From positions 23,056,331 to 23,120,330 of the forward strand of contig OX243821.1 of the NCBI GenBank assembly GCA_945859605.1: a stretch of 64,000 nt of DNA, written 5' to 3'. The DNA comes from Lumbricus rubellus (lineage: Eukaryota; Annelida; Clitellata; Crassiclitellata; Lumbricidae). Positions within the stretch are counted from its first letter, which is position 1. Each line of letters begins with the position of its first letter. This document shows, one piece after another, positions 55,320-64,000 of the stretch. Made by a program: the position numbers and the translations under genes. The notes beneath the pieces were generated by a model that saw only the letters and a program-made list of their open reading frames with translations, was not told the origin of the DNA and searched no databases.

Positions 55320-56040
55320 GACGCCGTCTTCATCTTTCGTCGGGTGCGGGTTGATATCGGGACCGCGGTGAAAAGAGTTCCGCCAGTGAATATTGTGATG
55401 GGTTCCACTTTATACTTCAATAAAAGACCCGGATTAATGTGAAGCTTTCCAGAAAGTAGAATATTTTATGGAACTCAATTGATGAATACAGTTTAGAATT
55501 TGCAGCTTTTTACAATAAATTCTCAGTGGTGGGCCATTCGACCTGGAACGAGCACCCCCTTAACATTCCGATCCCTTTCTATAACTCCTTTTCAGACTTT
55601 TTTTCATCAGTGGTCATGGTCCGTTAAATTGTTAAAACACAAATCAGTGAAGGATCGAAAAGGAACCGCGATCAAGTTCAGTAATATTAATGCGTAAGAA
55701 TCATTTTCTTTCGTAGCATCGGTTGACTGTATTTGAAAGGTGTTTAAGACGACATAGTGTAAGCCATAGGAAGCAGCGACCATTCGCATTTGAATAATTA
55801 TAATATCCATTCAACAAATTATAATCTCAACCACCATGCATCATTATATAAAACAGGTGAATTACTTCGAGAGGTGTCTAATATTGACAAACATAGTCTT
55901 GTTTGTAATAACCTATTGTTTTTTCCTTCATAGCCTGACTTCATCTGAAGATGATTGATCGCCTATCGAGTCCCATTTATATATAGAATAAATTTAACCA
56001 TTTAAAAGGTGTGTAAAAGAGCAACGGTATTTGCCAGCTG
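55320..56040. other. No gene; two AGGTGT modules
   Basis: It holds modules near 55844 (TATATAAAACAGG ... AGAGGTGTCTAA) and 55986 (TATATATAGAATAA ... AAAGGTGTGTAA), plus GAAAGGTGTTTAAG at about 55735. No credible exon. Confidence 0.4.
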
Positions 56041-56380
56041 AAGACTGTTCCCCTAACAGTGGTCGGAACCGATTTCCTACGGAACCACGCTGTTACAACA
56101 CCTGCGAGCAGCCAACCCGCAGTTAATAATGTTCTCAAATATATAAACAAGGCCGGAAGTTTTGGGAGAATTAATGACGCCTACGACCGCCAGAGGGCTG
56201 CGGTCCGATTGACAATGCGTTGCTCCTACTCGGCCGGACCGTTTATCGACGACCGGTCATAGCAGCAGCAGCACTCGAGTAGACCCTGCGCTGCACCAAC
56301 CACCGTCTTTGTCGTCGTCGTCGCTAGAGGCGCTAGTGCGAACGACGGTGTGGTGGAGTATTGGTTCCACGGTTAAAAGT
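56040..56380. other. CpG-rich island-like block with a CTCF-like word
   Basis: The GC and CpG level is well above the neighbourhood (GGCCGGACCGTTTATCGACG, GTCGTCGTCGTCGCTAGAGG). CCGCCAGAGGGCTGC at 56187-56201 matches the CTCF core consensus (CCASYAGRKGGC) but for one base. An open frame (56059-56262) has no known family. Confidence 0.35.
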
Positions 56381-56729
56381 GTCCTATTGCCCACAATATA
56401 ATTATGTGTTAACAAGATATTGATTTTGGTGATTAAGTTTTCAAATTTTATTCTTTGATCTAATCAGAATCTGTTGAATCATTCTATCGTTTTCTGTGGT
56501 TATGTGAGACAAGAACATTAGAGTTGAAAAAAAACTTTAAATTTAGAGTAAAATGGCTGCAGACAATAAGTGCAAGAGAGATAGATAGGAGACCATATAA
56601 AGATCATAGACATCAACAACCAAGATCACAGAAAATAAATTTCAGAATATGCGCAGAGTCGGAAAGTTCTTTTCCCCTGGTCGTTTACCGGCACCCCACC
56701 CGTCTGTTGTGCGCCCGTGAAAAAGCTGA

Positions 56730-56847
56730 CTACCAAAAGGGGGTGGTTACCACCACCCCTGGATGTTGGGTTTGGTTTGAGACATCATAACTTGTAATAC
56801 ACCAATGGATTCAGCATTCATTTCTGCACAAAATTATATATTTAGGT
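56730..56847 (+). mobile_element. Y-type TTAA element, left fragment, split by element X
   Basis: CTGACTACCAAAAGGGGGTG and TTGGGTTTGGTTTGAGACAT match 59100-59230. The match resumes at 58636-58940 (AATGCACCTCGAAATTATGA, TGAGCACTATTAG) directly after element X. The outer tip is lost. Confidence 0.7.
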
Positions 56848-57033
56848 TTAACCCTATGACGCACACCTTCCGCGCCAACGCATTTAGCACACCAGGGGTC
56901 CAATGGACCCCACCGATAACATGGGTTGAAATGATATCAATTAGATAGAACATGGGAATGAACGACTTAAATTTATGTTGTACATAGCACATGCACTAAT
57001 GGAACATGTTTGGGTCAATATGTAGGCCGAAAA

Positions 57034-57480
57034 TTAACCCTCTAGGGCTGCCAAGGGGGGCCGGTGGTATCCCCCCGTTAAGTTTTCTCACCATCAAACA
57101 TTTCTCGTATGGAATAAAAAATTACATTTCAAGTACTTGCAGGGGGTTCATTTACACACATTTTGAGGTAAGATTTGTGATGATACCTCATACCGTTCAA
57201 AAGTTATACCCGATATACCCTAGGTACCAAGAGGGGAGGTGGAAACCACCAACTCAGGTTAACGACTGTAATATTTTATCCGTCATTTATTATGAAGAAG
57301 AAACATTCTGCCCCTTCATAGAGGGAATGTAGGGCTACATTGTCATGCTAAATAATTTGTCTTTTCATAACCGGAAGTGCTCAAAATAAATTAAAATATG
57401 TGAAAAATGGTGATTTTCATAAAAAATTTCCTAGCGAGAATTTCTAGCTTGCTCAATAATTTTGACCAGTGGCGCAGCCA
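57034..57480 (+). mobile_element. Y-type arm inside element X
   Basis: TTAACCCTCTAGGGCTGCCA, GGTGGTATCCCCCC, TCATTTACACACATTTTGAG and AGAGGGAATGTAGGGCTACA match the complement of the right end of the element at 59067-60066. The opposite end is absent; the microsatellite may have replaced it. Confidence 0.7.
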
Positions 57481-57499
57481 AAAAACATTAGGAGTTGCC

Positions 57500-58230
57500 A
57501 TTTGTATGTATGTAATACTATGTATGTACAATTGTACATGTATGTATGAATGTATGCATGTATGTATGTATGTATGTGAGTGTGTGCATGTATGTATGCG
57601 TGTATGTATGTATATATGCATTACGCATGCATATGTATCTGTGTATGTATACATTTATGTATGCATGAATGTATGTATGTATGTATGTATGTATGTATGT
57701 ATGTATGTATGTATGTATGTATGTATGTATGAATGAATGTATACATACTGTATGTTTGTAAGTATGTATGTACGTGTTTTTGTTTGTATTTATTTATGTG
57801 TGTATATAATATTTATGTGTGTACGTACGTAATCTATTCAGGCACTATTGTAGGTAAGCCTATGTATGCTTGTATGTACAAATGTGCAGTGTATGTGCAT
57901 GTATGTATGTGTGTATATATGTAAGTATGCATGTAGCTATGTATGTATGTGTGTATGTTCGTAAACATACATGCACACATACATACGTACATGCATACAT
58001 ACATAAGTACATACATACATACATACTCATACACGCATACATACAAACATACATACATACATACATACATTCATATATTCATATGGATATACAACATACA
58101 TGTACATGCATGCATGCATGCATGCTTGAATGCGTGCACATATATACACAATACATACATTATTATATATACATTCATACATACACATACACATATACAT
58201 GCATATACAATTATACATACATGCATACTA
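57500..58230. repeat. Inverted microsatellite: ATGT array then ACAT array
   Basis: From about 57500 to 57962 the plus strand is TATG/TGTA repeats. From about 57963 to 58230 it is CATA/ACAT repeats. The two halves are complementary and could form a very long imperfect hairpin. Tyr/Cys/Val/His-rich frames are artefacts. Confidence 0.95.
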
Positions 58231-59066
58231 CACTGTATCTAAGTATAAACTTAGGGATGGGGGTAATTGCGGGGCGGGGGTAATGTCCCACTGTGGGTAA
58301 TGTCGAGGGGCAATGGGGGGAGTAACGGCATGGGTTATGGGCCGGGGGTATGTCCTGTTCCCATTATGCTATAGTCGATGCAGCATGGATCTATCAATGC
58401 TGAAGCCTGGGGTCCGTTGGACCCCAGGTGTGCTAAATATGCCCTAGGTGTCTTTCTCAATTTTTTTCAAATCAACCAGGGGTGCTACAGTCTCCCAACT
58501 TTTTTGTACATGTAGGGGGATGAATTGTTGAGGAATTTGAATTATTTCAGATTTTTACTATTCATATCAAAAAAGATTTTCAAAATATCGCACCTCTGGG
58601 GTCCGATGGACCCCAGGTATGCGTTATAGGGTTAAAATAAATGAATGCACCTCGAAATTATGAATTTTTTTCCATGAGCACCCGTAGAGTTCACAAAACG
58701 TGTACTTACGCAAAAGTAAAATGTTGGATTCTGCGTGATTTATGTATGCAAGAATAATTTATATATAATAAAGTCAAATATTCAACTATAAAAACTAGTT
58801 ATAAGTCTTTTTTAGGTACAATCAAAACAAAAAAAACATGAATATCTATCGACAATCAATAGGAAACAAAGAAATTATGCCATTGACGGTTTGCGTCGGG
58901 AAAAAATCGACATTTTCACACTTTTTAATTTATTTTGAGCACTATTAGAAAGCTGATGCCAACTAGTTTTGACATGTTGTGTTCCAAGGCAGATGAATTC
59001 CTAATTGCTTCTATCCTCAATGACCTCCATGCATGTTTCTCTCCCTCCATAATATTGTACACTCCA

Positions 59067-60066
59067 TTAACCCTCAGGCTACCAAGCTTTTTTTGTAACA
59101 CTGACTACCAAGGGGGGGGGGGTGGTTACCACCCCCCCCTGGATTTTGGGTTTGGTTTGAGATATCATAACTTGTAATACACCTATGGATTCAGCATTCA
59201 TTTCTGCACAAAATGGTATATTTAGGTTTAAAATATATGAAAGCACCCCAAAGTTATGAATTTTTTACCGTAGGCACCCGTCGATTCCACAAAATGTATA
59301 CTTTCGCATAAGCAAAATATTAGATTCTGTGTGTTTTTAACATAATTTATTTAATTTAAAATAGGTTACATATAATAAAGTCCAATATTCAACTATAAAA
59401 ACTAGTAATAAGTTAGTTTTAGTTACAATAAAAAGAGAAAAAACACGTAAAACATGCTGAAAAACGTTTACGCAGACTTATCGGTTTGCGTTGTAAAAAA
59501 ACCCAACATTTTCACACATTTAAATTTATTTTAAGCACTTCCGGTCATCAAATGTCAAATTATTTGGTATCACTAAATAGCCCTAATTGCCCTCTATAGA
59601 ATGACATAATTTATTTCTCTTAAAAAATAAATTACGAATAATTTTTAATAGGAACAACATGAAAATTTTATGAAAATAAAACACCTTTTTATATATTTTA
59701 ATTTATTTTGAGCACTTCCAGTTGTCAAATGACAACTCCGTGACCACCACAATGTAGCCCCACATTCCCTCTACATAATGGTGTAATTGGTGTCTCTTCA
59801 TGTCAAAGGACGGATAAGATACAGCCGATAATCTAAGGGGGGGGGGTGGTATCCACCCCCCCCCCTTGGTGCCTCTGGTATGTCGGGTGTAACTTTTGAA
59901 TGGTATGGTATATCATCACACATTTTAGCTCAAAATGTGTGCAAATGAATCCTCTACAGCCACCTAAAACGTCAAAATTTTATTCCTAACGAAAAAAGTA
60001 TTATTTGGGAAAAACCTAGGGGGGGGGGTGGATACCACCCCCCCCCCTTGGTAGCCCGAGGGTTAA
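59067..60066. mobile_element. Element Y: TTAA-flanked, G-run/C-run palindromes
   Basis: The tips TTAACCCTCAGGCTACCAAG and TTAACCCTCGGGCTACCAAG (complement) agree at 19 of 20 bases, with TTAA at 59067-59070 and 60063-60066. Inside are palindromes of the form GGGGGGTGGTTACCACCCCC (about 59113-59141), GGTGGTATCCACC (about 59837-59871) and GGTGGATACCACC (about 60019-60053). No transposase. It is exactly 1000 bp including both TTAA copies and probably belongs to a non-autonomous piggyBac-type family. Confidence 0.85.
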
Positions 60067-60269
60067 GTCTCGCTCATACAATATGGAGTTACAACGCTGT
60101 GATTTATTTATTGGAAAGAAATTTTTCATCAGAATGCTGTGTACAGATGACTTGTTCGACGTTAATATTCCATTAATTTTATTAAACTCGTGACTTTATT
60201 TTTAAAATTTAATTGCCAATTATTACTTTGATTTATTAAAATAATGAAATTTTTAAATGTACCATTGTC

Positions 60270-60355
60270 GATGGATGGATCCAGATTTGACGAGGGCTTT
60301 TGACAACAGAAACCAATGCCCTCGAAGAAAATTGTTTAGCATAATGCAGCACTTT
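60270..60355 (-). repeat. Hairpin domain copy, inverted
   Basis: GATGGATGGATCCAGATTTG, TTGACAACAGAAACCAATGC and GCATAATGCAGCACTT are the complement of the block at 5205-5296. The stem sequence has diverged to CGAGGGC/GCCCTCG, which still pairs. This hints at kept structure. Confidence 0.65.
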
Positions 60356-60862
60356 TCATGGTGCATTTGTGGTTTAATTCAGAAAATGTTTCAAATACAT
60401 TCCAATCAATGTTATGTAAGATAAGTTTTGTGGCTCTGCAAACGCGGTATGGACGACATAAATTTGGAACGTCAGGATTATATATAAGAGTTATATTCTA
60501 CTTTAAAAAGGTATGTTAAACGTAATATTTGGAAATATTGTGTTTCACGCATAGTGTCGTTAAACTGTAACTACAAACTGCTATTTTTCGGTATGGACAC
60601 TTTTTTTTACAGTCCCAAACCTTCATGAAGAAGGAATGTAATGTTAATAATCTCCCACTTACTTGTAAAACGTAGACCACTAATACATAACGAAATGCAA
60701 ATAGGCCTCGTTAAACGATTTGTATCGAGTTTTATGTAGACACCTTTAAAACACGGATAAATACAACTATAAAAGAGAATGACGAAACTTTTATGCCAGT
60801 ATGATTGTGTTGTCTCCCGCCGTGATGATGCCTATTAGTAACATCGCACCAAAAAGCCAAAC

Positions 60863-61060
60863 ATGACTTTTGTGATGTCCTGGAATGCTGGAAGTGGAAG
60901 GAAAAGAGAAAAACTACGAAGAAACTGGCAGGACGCCGTTAGAAGAAACCTGAGATATATGGAGATGTCATGGGAGGAGGCTGAAGAACTTGCGATGGAC
61001 AGGAAGGAGTTGATAAAGTGCGGCGTTTCCAGATGTGTGGCAGACCTGCGAGGTCACCCT
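60863..61060 (+). pseudogene. LINE (non-LTR retrotransposon) C-terminal fragment
   Basis: The frame reads GSGRKREKLRRNWQDAVRRN, then MEMSWEEAEELAMDRKE and SRCVADLRG. This is the characteristic end of RTE/Jockey-like and related LINE polyproteins (GR-...TW-..V--DL-...-SW-EA--LA-DR--WR-CV). The reverse transcriptase core is absent. The following CTTCGGGACTGGCACTACCG resembles the 3' domain words elsewhere. The frame stays open to 61243 only by running into the next element. The ATG is not an authentic start. Confidence 0.72.
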
Positions 61061-61254
61061 CCTTGTTTTAAAATCTTCGGGACTGGCACTACCGATAAAC
61101 ATACAACGTCGTCAGATATTAACCCTTATAGGGTCACGAAATTTTTCAACCGATTTTGGTCACCTGGGGGTAAAAAATACCCCCACTGTGATTCGCATGA
61201 TTCCTATGATAAAATCCAGTTTTCAAGTATAAAACTAAAATAAGTTATTTATAG

Positions 61255-61560
61255 AAGGTTCGCGGAATGCACTGGAACAAAGAAACATATGCAGCACTGC
61301 AGGAAAATCAAAATGGCGGACAAAATGGCCGCCATATACTCTTAAATGGTTAAAAGTGAAGTTTTGTATGCAATGGAAACATGATTTCAGAGTCTAAATC
61401 AACATTTTCGAGGTCAAGGAATGCAATGAAACCAAATTCACATATACAGTAAGTGGCACTACACAAAAACCAAAATGGCGGACAAAATGGCAGTCAGAAT
61501 ATTAAAATGGCTTTCAGTGAAGTCATCATTAGAAACATGAGCTCAGGGTCTAAATTGATG
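61255..61560 (+). repeat. FB2 arm units
   Basis: There are two ~157-bp units with CAAAATGGCGGACAAAATGG (about 61310 and 61472) and CATTTTCGAGGTCAAGGAAT, in the same order as the FB2 left arm. Confidence 0.85.
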
Positions 61561-61679
61561 CTACACTTGTTAACTTCACGTGATTTGCTGTAGACAATTT
61601 CATTTATTCACCCTAATTTTATGAATCCAAAACGATTTCTATATATAAAACAGTACTAATCATGACATACGTTTCTGTT

Positions 61680-61803
61680 TGTCCGTGCTGGAGTCGGGAG
61701 CGCCTATGAGTAGTTTCCTTGAAGAGGCGCTATATAAATACGTGAATGAATGAATGAATGAATGAATGAATGAATGAATGAATGAATGAATGAATGAATG
61801 ATA
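61680..61803 (+). repeat. SINE 3' tail with TGAA repeat
   Basis: GGAGTCGGGAGCGCCTATGA, TTGAAGAGGCGCTATATAAA, then about fourteen TGAA units. This is the clearest intact end of SINE family B and shows its tail repeat. Such a tail indicates copying by a LINE that recognises a 3' tail, as CR1/L2-type LINEs do. Confidence 0.85.
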
Positions 61804-62449
61804 CTATAATGTTCAGATACTGATAAGGAGACATTGTGACAGCAAGACACTCACGTGTAACGTATGCATAATGCTATGTTTATGAATTCCTGACTAAAAT
61901 AGCTACGACGTGGTGCATTTTCGTAATTTATAGCTGATTTGGGTGCATGGATAGATAATAAAACTGGATGCATTCTGTGCATAAAACATATTTAGGAAAA
62001 GTCACAAAAGCGATTTCTTCAACTATTTTAATGGAAAAAAATTCCGTGAAAACCGAGCTGGTTTTTTTTACCCCCCCCCCCCCCCTTCCGGTGACCCTTT
62101 GAGGGTTAAGAGGTACCACTTATTACTTCGATATATCAAAATGAAGTTCTTTTTTATGTCCCATTGTGCAAAAATTACATCAAAAATATTCACGTCTGTT
62201 TCAGGTGCATCAATTGCATTCAATATTATTTAAAAATAGATAAACTGTGTGACTCTACAGATCCGAAGAAACGAAACGTAACAATTTTCCAAAGTCAATC
62301 TCAAATACGTATAAGAGACAGATCCTAATTTAAAAAGGTATATTAAACGTAACATTGGAACGATTTTTTTTACGCATAATTATATTTCATCGACATAAAT
62401 GTTTGAATGCCTTATACTTGCATGCTCGATATACTACTACTCTGAATTC

Positions 62450-63070
62450 TTTTAAGTTTTGAAACGTGTTCGAGCTAATTATTAGAACTCTAAAATTCTG
62501 AGTATTTGAAGAACAAATATTACCAAGTTTAAAGGTGTCCAAATTGACACCAATGTATATTTTTTTTTGAATTTCCAAGCTATTTGTCAGGAATGGAAAT
62601 TTCTGGGTATCTGAAGAGTGAGTAGTTGCAATTCAACGTCACTGTGTGATAACAAAGATCATTAGCGACGCCCTTCTCCTTTATCGAAGCTTGGGACTGG
62701 CAGTGGAATAGTTCAACCAGTGGCGAAGTATTGGCATCAGATAGAAAGACAGACCAAGAGAATTGACTAAACTAAAAGAAAACAATTGAAGCAGAACAAA
62801 GACAAAGCGACTATTTATATTGTTGTTCTTCCGTCAACCGCCAGGTGGCAATGGCGTCGTTCGTTCGCTTTTCTCTCTGATGTATCTTATGTAGAAGGAG
62901 CGACGTTCAAATGACGATGACAGCAAAATGAAGATTAATAATCTGAGACCACGTCTCGAATTAACGACGCTACGACTCGATTCGTTCCTCTTTCAACCGC
63001 TGCGTGGCGCCACCGGTGACCCCCCGAGCCACTGTGCCAGGTCTGTCATCTTGCGGCGGTGACGTCATCA
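62450..63070 (+). repeat. Repeat I, copy 2
   Basis: It is collinear with 54660-55285: TTTAAAGGTGTCCAAATTGA, the LINE/SINE 3' domain (62627-62740), the CpG-rich block (62995-63060) and TGACGTCA at 63060-63067. The sequences differ beyond that site. Confidence 0.8.
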
Positions 63071-63379
63071 GTAGCAGCCGCAACAACGGTAAATTAAGCA
63101 AATCAATTAAATTAAATATTATAATGTACAAACTCATACACAGATCACTGGAAATTGCACATGTGTATTTTCTTCAACACCTTTCTTTGAGTAGTTTATT
63201 GTCCTATAAGTACCATGCATGTATTTTGGACAATTACATGGTTTACGCTATAAGATGGTATGGATTCAGACTTGACCATGGCCTAGTAGTGTCAATATTT
63301 AATTAAGTCGATGACAATTAAAATATTAATTGCTGATTGTTATCTATCCACACACATTCGGCTATTTAAAGATTTCGTA

Positions 63380-63600
63380 TGATTTCTTACTCCCAGAAAC
63401 TTTTCTTCGTCATCTTTTTTTTCTCCTCGACATTTATACTGCTCTACTTCTCCTTCACCTTACTCTTCTTCCTCTTCTCCTCCATATTCCGCGGCTCACC
63501 TCTACCTCCTCTTTTTTCACCTCCTCTCAGTTCTTTTCTTCTTCCTCTCCTCTTCTCTCCAATACCTTTTCTCTTTCTCTCCATCTATCCGGCTTCTGCA
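63380..63600 (+). repeat. CT-rich tract before repeat D
   Basis: TTCTCC/CTCCTC-rich sequence leads into repeat D here, as at 6.85-6.98 and 18.48-18.60 kb. The Ser/Leu/Phe-rich frames are low complexity. Confidence 0.7.
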
Positions 63601-63950
63601 CTAATTCTGTTCAACGTAGCATACATGTAAGTCCAACGCATGATTCCCAACGCTCTACTCAGACGAGCGCTATCTAGCGTCTGATTATAAGTCAACGACT
63701 GATTGCAAAGCACAGCTGAGAACAACGACCATTCGAGGGCGCCACTGATCCCTGAGGTGCAGAAAGTTACTCCGTCCAGCCAACGACTCTACCGCACCTG
63801 GTCCGATAAGAATCGTCATCACATTAAACCGACTATAAAAGTGCAATAACGATGACCGTAATGGACATTCTGCCGCTTGAATAAGAACATTAATTAGGCA
63901 GAACGGAGGATAAAAGGAAACAGTTGGACAGTTGGACACCTTGAACACCG
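63600..63950 (+). repeat. Repeat D, left part, copy at the window end
   Basis: AGACGAGCGCTATCTAGCGT, ATTCGAGGGCGCCACTGATC and GAACATTAATTAGGCAGAAC match 18610-18920. It is followed by an inverted module (GGACACCTTGAACACC ... CTATATAAAT, 63933-63972) and not by the FB1 site. Confidence 0.82.
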
Positions 63951-64000
63951 TTAAAAACGATACTATATAAATTAATAGCGAGTAAACAAGTTATTCAACT

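Larger units (their letters stand above)
56848..58635. mobile_element. Element X: TTAA-flanked, TGGACCCC palindromes
   Basis: The ends TTAACCCTATGACGCACACC and the complement of TTAACCCTATAACGCATACC have TTAA at 56848-56851 and 58632-58635. Three 17-bp palindromes of the form GGGGTCC-NNN-GGACCCC lie at 56895-56911, 58409-58425 and 58598-58614. The insertion splits a Y-type copy exactly at a TTAA that is unoccupied in its relative (59228-59231). The inside holds a Y-type arm (57034-57480), a long inverted microsatellite (57500-58230) and a G-rich run (58250-58350). No transposase. Confidence 0.88.
61119..62109. mobile_element. TTAA-flanked element holding an FB2 piece and a SINE tail
   Basis: The ends TTAACCCTTATAGGGTCACG and the complement of TTAACCCTCAAAGGGTCACC have TTAA at 61119-61122 and 62106-62109. 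A CTGGGGGTAAAAAATACCCC palindrome sits at about 61165-61185 and a long C-run at about 62068-62085. The left tip matches the piggyBac relic at 38078. Inside are FB2 units (61255-61560) and a SINE tail (61680-61803), so later insertions or capture built it up. Confidence 0.75.

Noticed and set aside
55100..55400. A protein-coding start at the ATGGCG after TGACGTCA
   Set aside because: The frame closes after a few codons, and the duplicate at 63.06 kb does not keep the ATG.
57391..58283. Many Tyr/Cys/Val/His-rich open frames
   Set aside because: They come from ATGT/ACAT repeats.
60740..60790. The TATATA-AGGTGT module as a small nuclear RNA promoter (proximal element plus TATA box)
   Set aside because: The spacing is suggestive, but no conserved transcript or T-run follows the copies, and the copies lie inside diverse repeats in both orientations.

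Overview
This window looks like a gene-poor, transposon-saturated stretch of an animal nuclear genome. It is AT-rich, dense in microsatellites, and built from several rounds of local duplication. The remnants that identify themselves are all eukaryotic: tRNA-headed SINEs, LINE reverse-transcriptase tails, piggyBac-, Tc1/mariner- and foldback-type DNA transposons, a THAP-domain transposase-derived gene with GT-AG introns, and one exon that reads like the talin rod. SINE tails of the TTTATATAGCGC type suggest a marine invertebrate, possibly an echinoderm or relative. That is inference, since nothing here fixes the species. I see no complete host gene, no rRNA, no functional tRNA, no CRISPR array and no bacterial-style operon.

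Layout. 0-9.5 kb: SINE copies (one with a perfect 14-bp target duplication), a 316-bp MITE, graded triplet microsatellites and a fragment of a foldback element. 9.5-14.1 kb: an exon-like piece on the minus strand, then a four-exon decayed THAP gene on the plus strand. 14.1-18.4 kb: little recognisable apart from a second THAP-like start and a long repeat shared with 0.6-1.3 kb. 18.4-30.2 kb: a tandem duplication with a 6.14-kb period. Each copy carries a 2.66-kb foldback element (FB1) inserted in an older repeat (D) with an 8-bp target duplication. 30-32 kb: repeat E with the talin-like exon. 32.5-35.9 kb: a second foldback element (FB2) whose arms are ~157-bp units carrying YY1-like ATGGCGG sites, around a LINE fragment. 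36-41 kb and 49.5-53.5 kb: two copies of a segmental duplication (G, H). Each has a pyrimidine-rich array, and the first also has an inserted piggyBac relic. 41-49 kb: another D copy with a TTAA-flanked MITE, SINEs, a Tc1/mariner relic and a second, damaged copy of repeat E and its talin-like exon. 54-64 kb: paired repeat I, nested TTAA-flanked MITEs with G/C-run palindromes, a 0.7-kb inverted microsatellite, a LINE C-terminal fragment and a terminal D copy.

The signals most worth pursuing are: a short module dispersed on both strands in which TATATA and AGGTGT are almost always 28 bp apart; the two foldback elements; five TTAA-flanked elements of different sequence that share one architecture (short inverted repeats plus a palindrome just inside); and the duplicated talin-like exon. 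There is no pathway or operon logic here. The relations between features are nesting, duplication and decay.
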